From: JASGCK01 sp031430035 | Lineage (GTDB): Bacteria > Pseudomonadota > Gammaproteobacteria > Burkholderiales > Burkholderiaceae_C | DNA: 58,427 bases | Reading direction: 5' to 3' | Assembly (NCBI GenBank): GCA_031430035.1 | Contig: JANPAS010000154.1 | Location: 1-58,427, forward strand | In this document: positions 8,070 through 16,339 of the stretch, piece after piece | How positions within the stretch are numbered: the first letter of the stretch is position 1 | How the letters are laid out: every line of letters starts with the position of its first letter | The notes under the pieces: generated by a model | Database searches by the model: none | What the model was told of the DNA's origin: nothing | Seen by the model: the letters and a program-made list of their open reading frames with translations, nothing else | Program-made: the position numbers and the translations under genes

Positions 8070-9377
8070 CTATAAACCTCGCCAGCAGTTGAAATAATTT
8101 TTGTCTAACTTGTCGCTCGTCATGGCGTACTGCGTTGGCTGCAACACATAGCGGCTCTCCAACATAAACGCCAGCGTGTTGTCCAGCTTGTGCGGTGCCA
8201 GCTCGGCGTTCGATGCTTTGGTAAACGCCTCAATATCAGGGCCGTGCGGCACATGACTGTTATGCAGCGATGCCCCGCCAGGCTTGAATCCATCGGGCTT
8301 GGCATCGTATTGACCATGCACTAACCCCATAAACTCACTCATCACATTACGGTGATACCAAGGCGGACGGAAGGTGTCTTCGGCCACCAACCAGCGCGGC
8401 GGGAAAATCACAAAATCGCAATTCGCCACGCCCGCCGTATCGGACGGAGAGGTGAGTACCGTAAAGATAGACGGATCGGGATGATCGAAACTGATCGAGC
8501 CAATCGTCATGAAGTGCGCCGTGTCGTATTTGTAAGGCACTAAATTGCCGTGCCATGCGGCAACGTTGAATGGACTACGCGGTGCTGTGCCACACCAGAC
8601 ATGGCCTGCAAACTTTTTGATGATTTCAAATTCACCCTCTGATTCATCGAGTGCGGCACTTGGCGTGAGAAAGTCACGCGCGTTGGCAAGCCCATTCGAG
8701 CCAATCGGTCCGAGCTCTGGCAAACGGAAATGTGCGCCGTAGTTTTCGCAGATATAGCCTCTGCAGCCCTTATCTGGCGTGGCCTGCGAGGCATCTGTAT
8801 TGAGGCTATCGACCTTAAACGCCATGCCACGTGGAATCACTGCAACTTCACACGGACGCACATCCATGATGCCCAGTTCCGTCGTGATGCGAAGCTCGCC
8901 CTGCTCTGGCACGATGAGCATTTCGCCATCGCTATTGACGATCGCACGACGACCCTTATTTTGATTAAACGCATACACATGAATCGCGATGCCGGTTTGC
9001 ATGGCTGCGCTGCCATTCATGGCGACTGTGCGAATGCCACCCACAAAATCAGTTGGCTCTATTGCCAATTCAAACGGCTGCCAACGGAGTGGATTTGGGG
9101 CTTGCGCGGGACTGCTCGATGTATCAGGTGTGAGCCAAAGCTTGTGTTTGTACGCTTGATATTCACCCATCACAGCAGAAGGCTGGCGGCGATAGACCCA
9201 CGTGCGGCGATTGACATGGCGCGGCGCGGTAAACGCCGTGCCCGAAATCAATTCCGCATAGAGCCCATGCGCCGCGCGCTGCGGACTGTTGCAGCCAACG
9301 GGCAAGGCGCCTGCTATCGCTTCGCTGGCAAACTCGTTGCCGAATCCTGATTGGTAATCCACTGATTGGTAATTCAT
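8070..9377 (-). CDS. hmgA: Homogentisate 1,2-dioxygenase
   Basis: Opens the homogentisate ring to maleylacetoacetate using Fe(II) and O2. 435 residues, normal length, beginning YQSGFGNEFASEA, the standard opening. The iron-ligand region is seen in FRPPWYHRNVMSEFMGL, and CENYGAHF is conserved. A short insert-like stretch (NTDASQATPDKG) before CRGYICENYG coincides with a segment resembling the dispersed repeat described elsewhere. Its ATG overlaps the stop of the upstream small gene (TAATG), so the two are translationally coupled. GGAG lies upstream of the start. Confidence 0.97.
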   Translation of the reverse strand: MNYQSVDYQSGFGNEFASEAIAGALPVGCNSPQRAAHGLYAELISGTAFTAPRHVNRRTWVYRRQPSAVMGEYQAYKHKLWLTPDTSSSPAQAPNPLRWQPFELAIEPTDFVGGIRTVAMNGSAAMQTGIAIHVYAFNQNKGRRAIVNSDGEMLIVPEQGELRITTELGIMDVRPCEVAVIPRGMAFKVDSLNTDASQATPDKGCRGYICENYGAHFRLPELGPIGSNGLANARDFLTPSAALDESEGEFEIIKKFAGHVWCGTAPRSPFNVAAWHGNLVPYKYDTAHFMTIGSISFDHPDPSIFTVLTSPSDTAGVANCDFVIFPPRWLVAEDTFRPPWYHRNVMSEFMGLVHGQYDAKPDGFKPGGASLHNSHVPHGPDIEAFTKASNAELAPHKLDNTLAFMLESRYVLQPTQYAMTSDKLDKNYFNCWRGL

Positions 9378-9592
9378 TATTTCTCCATTGCGGCATTCGA
9401 CAAATTCTGTTCGTACCGAGCTTGTTTCAGCGCTTCATTTAAAACCTCGTTCGACCCAATGTGGTTCGCAAACAAGAGCACGAGTCTTGCGTTAAGCGCA
9501 TGGCTTTGCTCTGTCGTTAAACCTTGGTGTGTGTTCAGGAGTTCCTCATAAAAATGATCGGCTGACTCAAAATTGTTTTGTGTCATTAACAT
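9377..9592 (-). CDS. DUF2783-type small protein, probable coupling partner of the FAD monooxygenase
   Basis: 71 residues from the ATG at 9590-9592, which has GGAGG six bases upstream inside the end of the monooxygenase gene. Sequence: DHFYEELLNTHQGLTTEQ, then ALNARLVLLFANHIGS, which I recognise as DUF2783. It overlaps the monooxygenase stop and the hmgA start, so it is co-translated with both. 3-Hydroxyphenylacetate 6-hydroxylase of Pseudomonas putida U is known to need a flavoprotein (MhaA) plus a very small coupling protein (MhaB). I infer that this gene plays the MhaB role. Helical, no signal peptide, cytoplasmic. The function is inferred from context. Confidence 0.8.
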   Translation of the reverse strand: MLMTQNNFESADHFYEELLNTHQGLTTEQSHALNARLVLLFANHIGSNEVLNEALKQARYEQNLSNAAMEK

Positions 9593-11058
9593 GTCATGCC
9601 TCCACAAGCCTTATCCCGTGAGGCTTGCACGAGTGCCGTTGTTGGATGCAACCACCGTGCGGCGATGTGTCCATCGGGCCTGATCAAATACGTGACGCCT
9701 TCTTTTTCCATCGTCATAAATTCCCCTTGCACGCTACTTGCGACGACACTGCCGACTGCAAGCGCAGAGTCTGGAAACACATCGTCCGCCTCGTCTGCGG
9801 TGTGCAGCGGGCTAGAGGGCAAATGCGTCGCTGTCGATAAACGTCCGCTATTCACCAAGGCACGAGCAAACGGATGTTGCCGTGCTAAATCAAGCACGGC
9901 ACGCCTAAACACGTGACTGATTTCGCTCTTAGGCGTGATGAAGTCCGTGGAGCGCGTCGATTGTTTGATGTTGTCGTCGGCAGCGTATTCGCGCTCTATT
10001 CCGTAGCTCTCGAGCAAACCCTTCGACGGGCTCAGGGCGAACGGATGACGCAACACCAACGCCAATTTCCAAGCCAAATTCTCCGCATCTTGCACACCCG
10101 AATTAGCACCGCGTGCCCCAAACGGCGAGACGCCATGCGCCGCATCACCTGCAAAAATCACGCGATCATGCACAAACTTATCCATGCGCGAACACGCAAA
10201 GGTGTAGACGCTTGCCCACACCAGCTCAAATTCGGTTTTCATCCCCGCTTTATCTAGCAAGGCCTGCACACGCGGGCGGATGCGCTCAGGCTTTTTTTCT
10301 TCTTCAGGATCAGCATCCCAGCCCAGCTGAAAATCAATCCGCCACACATCATCGGGCTGACGATGCAACAGAACACTTTGATTCGGATGAAAAGGTGGGT
10401 CAAACCAAAACCAGCGCTCAGTCGGAAAGTCCGCCGTCATGCGCACGTCGGCAATTAAAAAGCGATCTTGGAAGGTGCGACCTTGGCTCTCTAGCCCGAG
10501 GCTGCGTTTGATCGTGCTCTTTGAACCATCACAAGCTACTACATAATTTGCGCTGATTTCATACTCGTTTTCTTGCTCATCCATTGCTCCGCAGGCCACA
10601 ACCAGCTTGGCCTGCAGGCCATCTTGTTTGATGGATTTGACCGTGTGACCCAGCCTAATTTCTATCAATGGCAGCTCTTTAGCCCTATCCATCAAATACT
10701 CTTCAGCGTAGTACTGCTGCAAATTAATAAACGCGGGACGCTCAGAACTTTGACCTGCCTGCAAGTTGAATGAGTACACCTCGTCATCTTTTAAAAACAC
10801 GCGACCCACATTCCACGGCACGCCCTTGTCCACCATGCGTTGCCCTAAGTCCCCCCCTAGCTTGTCCCACACTTCCAGCGTGCGCTTGGCAAAGCAAATG
10901 GCTTTCGATCCTGCCGAGGGCAATCCCTTCGCGCGCCGTGCATCACCATCAATCAGCACCACGCGCACGCCGCGCTGCGCGAGGTCAATCGCGAGCGTCA
11001 AGCCTGTGGGGCCTGCACCGACCACAATCACAGGAACAGTGACGGGATGAACTTGCAA
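9586..11058 (-). CDS. FAD-dependent aromatic monooxygenase (class A; MhaA/MhpA-like)
   Basis: 490 residues. N-terminal Rossmann motif GAGPTGLTLAIDLAQRG at about residues 14-30, the DG motif VACDGSKSTIKRSLG, and GDAAHGVSPFGARGANSG for the flavin ribityl contact. This is a single-component class A flavin hydroxylase fold. The only suitable start is a TTG (11056-11058), four bases after the stop of the upstream gene, with AAGG just before it. Next to hmgA/fahA the product is likely homogentisate, made by hydroxylating 3- or 4-hydroxyphenylacetate; the substrate is inferred. The coding region carries two repeat-derived segments: HPFALSPSKG (10019-10044) and LQAKLVVACG (10590-10624). It is a paralogue of the gene at 12193. 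Confidence 0.9.
   Translation of the reverse strand: MQVHPVTVPVIVVGAGPTGLTLAIDLAQRGVRVVLIDGDARRAKGLPSAGSKAICFAKRTLEVWDKLGGDLGQRMVDKGVPWNVGRVFLKDDEVYSFNLQAGQSSERPAFINLQQYYAEEYLMDRAKELPLIEIRLGHTVKSIKQDGLQAKLVVACGAMDEQENEYEISANYVVACDGSKSTIKRSLGLESQGRTFQDRFLIADVRMTADFPTERWFWFDPPFHPNQSVLLHRQPDDVWRIDFQLGWDADPEEEKKPERIRPRVQALLDKAGMKTEFELVWASVYTFACSRMDKFVHDRVIFAGDAAHGVSPFGARGANSGVQDAENLAWKLALVLRHPFALSPSKGLLESYGIEREYAADDNIKQSTRSTDFITPKSEISHVFRRAVLDLARQHPFARALVNSGRLSTATHLPSSPLHTADEADDVFPDSALAVGSVVASSVQGEFMTMEKEGVTYLIRPDGHIAARWLHPTTALVQASRDKACGGMTC
10019..10044. repeat. Wide-spread palindromic repeat inside monooxygenase gene
   Basis: Plus strand CCCTTCGACGGGCTCAG then GGCGAACGG. This is close to the TTCGACAGGCTCAGGGCGAACGG-type element scattered through many beta- and gamma-proteobacterial genomes, whose translation gives the familiar HPFALSxSKG peptide. 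It replaces a short loop between NLAWKLALVL and LLESY that the paralogue fills with VQGKAEDK. Confidence 0.75.
10590..10624. repeat. Dispersed intragenic repeat, copy in monooxygenase gene
   Basis: On the coding (minus) strand GGCCTGCAGGCCAAGCTGG then TTGTGGCCTGCGG. It closely matches the copy in ftsY (42682-42716). It contains the 12-base palindrome GGCCTGCAGGCC and is translated as LQAKLVVACG. Confidence 0.5.
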
Positions 11059-11061
11059 GCC

Positions 11062-12018
11062 TTAGCCCTCCAAGCTTTGCCACATTTGCACATCGCGCTC
11101 TGCCGTCCAAATACGCGGGTCGCGCGTGCCGCCTGCTTCGTCAAAAGCGCGAGTCACATCAAAGGGCATGCAGTGGTTAAAGATAACCCAATCGCCATAT
11201 TGGGGCGCGAGTTTGTCAAAGGTTTCCTTGTACACGCGGCGCAGGTCATGCCCTGCCGCCACGCCCGCTTGAACGCTGGCGTACACATCACTCACAAACG
11301 AGCGGGTCTGCGCAAGGCCTTCTGCCACAAGGGCTGGCGTCTGCAAGGCCGCGCCACGACCGGGCACTAGCTTTGCAGGATTGAGTGCAGCCAGTGCATC
11401 TAAAGTTTGCGGCCAATCTTGGAAGTACGCATCACCCGCATACGGCGTTGCGCCAAACTCGACCAAATCACCCGAGAACAAAACCTTGTCTTTAGGCAGC
11501 CACACCACCGTGTCGCCCTTGGTGTGACCGCGGCCCAGTTGCAAGAGCTGCACTTCCACGCCGCCCAGCCAGAGCGTCATCTTGCCCACAAAAGTCATGG
11601 TCGGCCACGTCATGCCAGCGGGCACGGACTCCACGCCAGCAAACAGACGTGGGAAGCGGCCAATCTCGCTCGCCTTATCTTGTTCGCCGCGCTCAACGAT
11701 CAAATCACGCGTATCTTGGCTTGCCAGAATTTGCTCTGCACCATACGCCGATGCACCCAGCACACGCACGGCGTGATAGTGCGTCAGCACCACGTATTTG
11801 ATGGGCTTGTCCGTCACCGTCCGAATGCGACGAATCACGTCTGCCGCCATAGCGGGCGTGGCCTGCGTGTCGGCGACCAGCACGGCGTCGTCACCAATCA
11901 CGATACCGGTGTTGGGGTCGCCCTCGGCGGTGTACGCCCATGCGTGCTCGGAGAGCTGCTCGAACGTAACGTTCTTTTCTTCTAGGTCGGCGTGGGATGC
12001 AAATTTTTTAGCTGTCAT
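11062..12018 (-). CDS. Metallo-beta-lactamase-fold hydrolase with altered metal motif
   Basis: 318 residues with the beta-lactamase-like fold: GIVIGDDAVLVADTQATP, then THYHAVRVLGASAYG, GRGHTKGDTVVWLP and FSGDLVEFGATPY. The usual HxHxDH is replaced by HYHAVR, so the Asp and His of the second metal site are missing. The first-site His pair, the later His and the bridging-type Asp remain. I believe the altered motif is conserved in this branch of the family, so it is not decay. The start overlaps the upstream small gene by ATGA and is preceded by AAAGGA. In the operon it may open an ester or lactone or deal with a by-product; the true reaction is unknown. Confidence 0.82.
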   Translation of the reverse strand: MTAKKFASHADLEEKNVTFEQLSEHAWAYTAEGDPNTGIVIGDDAVLVADTQATPAMAADVIRRIRTVTDKPIKYVVLTHYHAVRVLGASAYGAEQILASQDTRDLIVERGEQDKASEIGRFPRLFAGVESVPAGMTWPTMTFVGKMTLWLGGVEVQLLQLGRGHTKGDTVVWLPKDKVLFSGDLVEFGATPYAGDAYFQDWPQTLDALAALNPAKLVPGRGAALQTPALVAEGLAQTRSFVSDVYASVQAGVAAGHDLRRVYKETFDKLAPQYGDWVIFNHCMPFDVTRAFDEAGGTRDPRIWTAERDVQMWQSLEG

Positions 12019-12200
12019 GATTTTTCCTTTATTAAATTTTCTGCTTGTTGAATCAGTGTCAGTGCTGATGCCGCGTTATCCATTTTGGCAATGAGTGATA
12101 GGGCAAGCGTAGCCAGCATCAACTGTGCATTACTCTCGCCCACGCGACCAATCGCTTCGGCCAAAGCGGTGTAGGCCGTATCTAGTTCCGTGCTATTCAT
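12015..12200 (-). CDS. Small protein between two operon genes, possible coupling protein
   Basis: 61 residues, helical: MNSTELDTAYTALAEAIGR, then LMLATLALSLIAKMDNAAS. It overlaps the stop of the second FAD monooxygenase by 8 bases and the start of the metallo-hydrolase-like gene by ATGA. I do not recognise the family by name. Its position straight after a class A monooxygenase mirrors the DUF2783 gene after the paralogous monooxygenase, suggesting a matching accessory role. No signal peptide. Translational coupling on both sides makes it very likely to be real. Confidence 0.75.
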   Translation of the reverse strand: MNSTELDTAYTALAEAIGRVGESNAQLMLATLALSLIAKMDNAASALTLIQQAENLIKEKS

Positions 12201-13722
12201 TGATGACTCCCATTTGGCTCAAAGCCATATCCAGATTGACCTCGTGAGCCGTTTTCCATCTTGCGGCGATGTAGCCATCAGGCCGAATCAGCACGAAAGG
12301 TGCTTGCGATTGAACCCTGCTGGCATAGCGCTCATAGACCTGCGGCGCATCCTGTCTTTTGAGTGCAAGCACGCGAACCAGTGGATGCGGTTTGATGGCT
12401 CCATCTTCCAAATCACTGAGATGCAAGAGCGTAAAAGTATCGCCAAAATATTGACTCAGATGCGTGTGATCTGGCTGGGAAGCCTCGCCTAGTATGGCTT
12501 CCGAGGCAGGCATTCCAGAGTTTTCAGTCAAATTGAGTGGCGACCCCACATACTCAATCGGCAAGCTTTGCCGTGGGTTGATGAGCGAGCTGACATCTTT
12601 ATCCACCGTCGATAAGCGCAGTGCAGCCTGGCGCATCAAGCTAAAACCGTAATGCGGCGGCGACATAAATTCCGTGCTCTTTGCACCGTAGCGCAGGTTC
12701 TCGTGCGTGGCGTGAACGCGCTCTGTGCTGTAGCTATCCAGCAATTTGTCTTCGGCTTTCCCCTGTACCACCAGCGCCAATTTCCACGCCAAATTACCCG
12801 CATCGTCAAATCCCGAGTTCAGCCCGCGCACGCCAAAAATTGGTACTAGATGTGCCGCATCGCCTGCAAAGAACACGCGGTCTTTTCTGTAGCTTGGCAA
12901 GGTCAAACATTTGGCGTTGTAGATCGCAATCCAAATCACTTCCCACGGTTCGTTCTCGCCAATCATGCTGAGGTGGCTTTGCACGCGCGGCAAAACGTTT
13001 TCGGGCTTGATCGCCTCATCGGGGTCTTCGCCGTCTTGCAACTGATAGTCGATGCGCCACACATCGTCGGGCTGGCGGTGCATCAAGATGGTCGAGCCTG
13101 GATTGGACGGTGGATCAAACCACGCCAAGCGCTCGGTGGGACGCTTGGTTTTTTGTTTGATATCGACGATGACGTAGCGACCGTCGTATTGCATGCCCTC
13201 TAGCCGAAGGCCTAGTTGCTCGCGCACCGTGCTCTTGCCGCCGTCGCAGGCGACGACCCAATCGGCATGGATGGTGGTTTTTTCGCCATCCACTGCCACT
13301 ACTTGCGCTGTCACGCCATCGCTAGATTGCGTGAGCGTTGTGAGCCGCGTATTCCACAAAACCTCACCCCCATAAGCCTTATGCGAAAACTCTTCCACAT
13401 AATATTGTTGGATATTGACCATAGGCGCAAAGCGCTGCGTGGGATCTGCTGGCATTTGAAAGTGCAGCACTTGCTGGTCGCGATAAAAGCTGCGCCCATC
13501 CGACCACGGCAAGCTCTTCTCCATCATGGCGGCATCTGCCCCCGCCCAACCCATGATCTCCAGCGTGCGGCGCGATACGCACGTTGCGCGGCTGCCCGAA
13601 CAATAACCTTCGTCGGCTTCCACCACAAGCACATCGACGCCGCGCTTGGCGAGCAGCGCCGCCATCGTCATGCCGACAGGACCGCCGCCAACGATCAAAA
13701 CTTGGGTAGAAATTGAATTCAT
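12193..13722 (-). CDS. FAD-dependent aromatic monooxygenase (class A; MhaA/MhpA-like), first gene of operon
   Basis: 509 residues. Rossmann motif VGGGPVGMTMAALLAKRG near the N-terminus, DG motif VVACDGGKSTVREQLG, and GDAAHLVPIFGVRGLNSG. A thioredoxin-like C-terminal region (about 400-509) ends AARWKTAHEVNLDMALSQMG, as in PheA/TfdB/MhpA hydroxylases. It begins with ATG at 13720-13722 behind a recognisable sigma-70 promoter and faces an IclR regulator gene. It is paralogous to the gene at 9586. The presence of two hydroxylases suggests two phenolic substrates, or two hydroxylation steps, feeding homogentisate; this is inference. Its C-terminal PASEAILGEASQP stretch is repeat-derived (12471-12511). 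Confidence 0.9.
   Translation of the reverse strand: MNSISTQVLIVGGGPVGMTMAALLAKRGVDVLVVEADEGYCSGSRATCVSRRTLEIMGWAGADAAMMEKSLPWSDGRSFYRDQQVLHFQMPADPTQRFAPMVNIQQYYVEEFSHKAYGGEVLWNTRLTTLTQSSDGVTAQVVAVDGEKTTIHADWVVACDGGKSTVREQLGLRLEGMQYDGRYVIVDIKQKTKRPTERLAWFDPPSNPGSTILMHRQPDDVWRIDYQLQDGEDPDEAIKPENVLPRVQSHLSMIGENEPWEVIWIAIYNAKCLTLPSYRKDRVFFAGDAAHLVPIFGVRGLNSGFDDAGNLAWKLALVVQGKAEDKLLDSYSTERVHATHENLRYGAKSTEFMSPPHYGFSLMRQAALRLSTVDKDVSSLINPRQSLPIEYVGSPLNLTENSGMPASEAILGEASQPDHTHLSQYFGDTFTLLHLSDLEDGAIKPHPLVRVLALKRQDAPQVYERYASRVQSQAPFVLIRPDGYIAARWKTAHEVNLDMALSQMGVINE
12471..12511. repeat. Dispersed intragenic repeat, copy in second monooxygenase gene
   Basis: Plus strand CTGGCTGGGAAGCCTCGCC then TAGTATGGCTTCCGAGGC. 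It shares GGCTGGGAAGCC and the AT(A)CTxG core with the pheS copy. Translated as PASEAILGEASQP. Confidence 0.45.
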
Positions 13723-13740
13723 GAATATAGAATTGGTTTG

Positions 13741-13769
13741 TTTATAGCGAAATTATAGTTTACACTCAA
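13741..13769 (-). promoter_or_regulatory. Sigma-70 promoter of the homogentisate operon
   Basis: Minus strand TTGAGT (13764-13769), 17-base spacer, TATAAA (13741-13746), about 20 bases before the ATG of the first monooxygenase gene. The 54-base intergenic region also holds three TATAG direct repeats, possible sites for the divergent IclR protein. Regulation by the IclR protein is inferred from position. Confidence 0.7.
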
Positions 13770-13776
13770 TTTCATC

Positions 13777-14517
13777 ATGGCAACAAAATCACGTGGCATT
13801 CAAAGCATCGAAGTCGGCGGCAAGCTCTTGCAAGCACTGGCCTCTTCAGGCCGTGCCATGGCACTGAAAGACTTAGCACTAGCCGCCAAGATGACGCCCG
13901 CCAAAGCGCATCCGTATTTGGTGAGCTTTAGCAAACTCGGACTCATCGAACAAGACGCGGACACAGGCCGCTATGGCCTTGGCGCGTTTGGCGTACAGCT
14001 CGGGCTGATTGGCTTGCAACAAATTGATCCTGTGCGGCTGGCAAGCGCCGAACTGCAGGGCCTCGCGCTACGCGTGGGGCACACGGTGGCGATTGCGGTA
14101 TGGGGCACGCAGGGCCCAACCATCATCAAAACTGAAGCAGGGCCAGAGTCGATTTACGTCAACATCCGCCTTGGAACCACCATCTCGGTGCAAGGCACAG
14201 CCTCGGGCAAACTGTTTGCGGCGCTGCTACCCACGGATACCGCCAAGGCCCTAGCAGGAGAGGTGTGGCGGGATGCGGAGTTTCAAAAAGATTTGGCAAA
14301 TATCCGTAAAAAGAATATCAGTGTGGTCAAAGATAGTGTGGTCAGCGGCGTCAGCGCCATAGCCACGCCCGTGTTTGATGCGTTCGGTCATATCGTGCTA
14401 GCCCTTGTGGCCATTGGCCCTAGCGCGACGCTGGATCTGAAAACCAGTGGCGTGCCCGTTTTGACACTCAAAGAAGCCGCCAGTCACTTATCCAAGCGCC
14501 TAGGCTCCACCAGTTAA
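13777..14517 (+). CDS. IclR-family transcriptional regulator
   Basis: 246 residues. N-terminal winged helix-turn-helix (about 6-70, GIQSIEVGGKLLQALASSG, then LAAKMTPAKAHPYLVSF) and a C-terminal GAF-like effector domain (about 80-240). It is divergent from, and 54 bases away from, the seven-gene homogentisate operon, whose promoter lies in the gap. IclR-type HmgR controls homogentisate genes in pseudomonads, so this is the likely pathway regulator. It is followed by a Rieske oxygenase gene 36 bases downstream on the same strand, which may be cotranscribed with it. Confidence 0.93.
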   Translation: MATKSRGIQSIEVGGKLLQALASSGRAMALKDLALAAKMTPAKAHPYLVSFSKLGLIEQDADTGRYGLGAFGVQLGLIGLQQIDPVRLASAELQGLALRVGHTVAIAVWGTQGPTIIKTEAGPESIYVNIRLGTTISVQGTASGKLFAALLPTDTAKALAGEVWRDAEFQKDLANIRKKNISVVKDSVVSGVSAIATPVFDAFGHIVLALVAIGPSATLDLKTSGVPVLTLKEAASHLSKRLGSTS

Positions 14518-14553
14518 GGGCTTCTACTTAGTGGCCTGAAGGTATAAAGCGGT

Positions 14554-15786
14554 ATGGCAAATGTTCAGTCTTCTGATCTCCCACCCCACACCGCTTCGAT
14601 GCTAGATCGCGTCCGCGCGCAATGCGCCAGCGGACGCTCCGAATGGCAGAACTGCACAGACCCTGAGACCACGGTTGCTGTGGAACGTTACACATCACAA
14701 GCGGTGTGCGAGCAGGAGATAGCGCAACTGTTTCGCAAACTGCCGCTTATCACGCTGCACTCCAGCGAACTGCAAGCGGGGCAAGTCTTGGCACACGATG
14801 GTTACGGCGTGCCGATGCTGCTCTCTCGCGATAAAGATGGCGTGGTGCGTGCGCACTTGAATGTGTGCCGCCACCGTGGTACGCGGCTGGTGGAAGCAAC
14901 CACAGCGATTGCAAAGAACAGCATCGTCTGCCCGTATCACGGCTGGACGTATCAATTGGATGGCAAGCTGCGGCATCGCTTGCATGCAGAGAGTTTTGAT
15001 AAAAAAGAATGCGTGGACGAAGACTTGGTGGCGCTGCCGTGCGTTGAACGGCACGGATTGATATGGGTGAAAGCCAATACAGATAAGGCTTCCCAGCCAA
15101 TTGACTTGGACAGTTATCTCGGTGAATTGAATGCCGAAATGCCTTTCTACGAGATTGAAAACCTCACGCACTTTCGAACCATTGAAGCCGAATACCCAGC
15201 GAACTGGAAGTTGATCGTCGATGCGTTTTTGGAGTCGTACCACATTCGTGTGTTGCACAAAAATACTATCGCTCCGTTCTTTACCGATGGCATCACGGCG
15301 GGGGGACAGTTTGGATCAGATGAAGACGGCAAGCCGCATATTCATTCGCTAGTCGCACGCCGCGCTGCGCAGGCGTGGAGCGAGCAAGAAGATTCGCGAG
15401 CGCCGCAAAACATCCGCGAGCTCTCAGAACTTGTCACGCCCAGTCAGGTTATTTTCCCAAACACCATCACGATTTTTCACCCCGATTATTTGAGCCTCAT
15501 TACGCTCTACCCCACGTCAGCTGGCACTTTGCGCTGGACACACAAGATGCTCATTCCTAAAGAGCAATCGGGTAGCGACTGGACACCGCACTGGGAGAAG
15601 ACCTTCAATCTGATTGAGAAAGGTGTCTTCCAAAAGGAAGATATTCACACTGCGATCAACATTCAAAACGGCTTTGCCAGCGGTGCGAATACAGCGTTAA
15701 GACTAGGGCGAATTGAGCAAGCGGTGGCATGGTTTCATGAGTCGGTGGCGAGGCACACGGCTACCACGCCTTTGACAAAAACCTAG
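14554..15786 (+). CDS. Rieske non-haem iron oxygenase, large (alpha) subunit
   Basis: 410 residues. The Rieske [2Fe-2S] site is complete: CRHRGTRLVEA, then CPYHGWTYQLDG (about residues 108-135). The mononuclear iron region is seen in LKLIVDAFLESYHIRVLH. It is the aromatic-ring or demethylase type of alpha subunit. No small beta subunit, ferredoxin or reductase gene lies nearby, so electrons must come from elsewhere. The segment KANTDKASQP (15071-15098) comes from the dispersed repeat. The stop codon overlaps the stop of the convergent DUF924 gene by three bases. Substrate unknown; linkage to the IclR gene upstream suggests a role near the homogentisate pathway. Confidence 0.9.
   Translation: MANVQSSDLPPHTASMLDRVRAQCASGRSEWQNCTDPETTVAVERYTSQAVCEQEIAQLFRKLPLITLHSSELQAGQVLAHDGYGVPMLLSRDKDGVVRAHLNVCRHRGTRLVEATTAIAKNSIVCPYHGWTYQLDGKLRHRLHAESFDKKECVDEDLVALPCVERHGLIWVKANTDKASQPIDLDSYLGELNAEMPFYEIENLTHFRTIEAEYPANWKLIVDAFLESYHIRVLHKNTIAPFFTDGITAGGQFGSDEDGKPHIHSLVARRAAQAWSEQEDSRAPQNIRELSELVTPSQVIFPNTITIFHPDYLSLITLYPTSAGTLRWTHKMLIPKEQSGSDWTPHWEKTFNLIEKGVFQKEDIHTAINIQNGFASGANTALRLGRIEQAVAWFHESVARHTATTPLTKT
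15071..15098. repeat. Dispersed intragenic repeat, copy in Rieske gene
   Basis: Reads AAGCCAATACAGATAAGG then CTTCCCAGCC. Same blocks as the pheS, mono-2 and fdhD copies. Translated KANTDKASQP. Confidence 0.5.
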
Positions 15787-16322
15787 AACGAAGACCCCGG
15801 CTCACTCAAGAATGCCAGCTCCTGTGCGCTGGAGCTGCGCCCCAGAATCGCATTGCGGTGGGGGAATCGGCCAAACCGGTCGATGATGGCCTTGTGGCGC
15901 AGTTCAAAGTTGAGGTTGTTCTCTATGCCCAATTGGGTAAACAACGCCACCGCTTGCACATGTACCAGTGCAGACTCGCTGTGCATGAAGGGCATATAGG
16001 CAAACACACGCTGCTCGGTGGGCAGGTTGCGATCTTGCGTATTGGCCACCAGCTCTTGCGCCAATACCAGTGCCAGCGCGTCTTGCGCAAAGGCGCGCGG
16101 CGTGTCGCGAAAGACGTTGCGCGAGAACTGGTCCAGAACGATGATCTCCGCCAGCCGTCCGCTCGCCGTCGCACGCCACGCAAACAACTCACACTGGGCC
16201 GCAGCCTCCAACGTATCGCCAAACCGCGCGCGAATGATGTCGTCTAACGCGGCGTCTTTTACAAAGTGCTGCTTGGCGGTTAGTTCTTGAAACCAGAAGT
16301 GGAGGATGGATTGGGGTTGCAT
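15783..16322 (-). CDS. DUF924 family protein
   Basis: 179 residues, the usual length. Recognised by VLDQFSRNVFRDTPRAFAQD and the opening LHFWFQELTAKQHF with a C-terminal DRFGRFPHRNAILGR. All-helical, cytoplasmic, TPR-like in known structures; the biochemical role is unknown. It converges on the Rieske gene with overlapping stop codons and stands 17 bases after the MOSC gene on the same strand, so it is probably cotranscribed with it. Confidence 0.9.
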   Translation of the reverse strand: MQPQSILHFWFQELTAKQHFVKDAALDDIIRARFGDTLEAAAQCELFAWRATASGRLAEIIVLDQFSRNVFRDTPRAFAQDALALVLAQELVANTQDRNLPTEQRVFAYMPFMHSESALVHVQAVALFTQLGIENNLNFELRHKAIIDRFGRFPHRNAILGRSSSAQELAFLSEPGSSF

Positions 16323-16339
16323 AGATAAATTCAGTTGCG

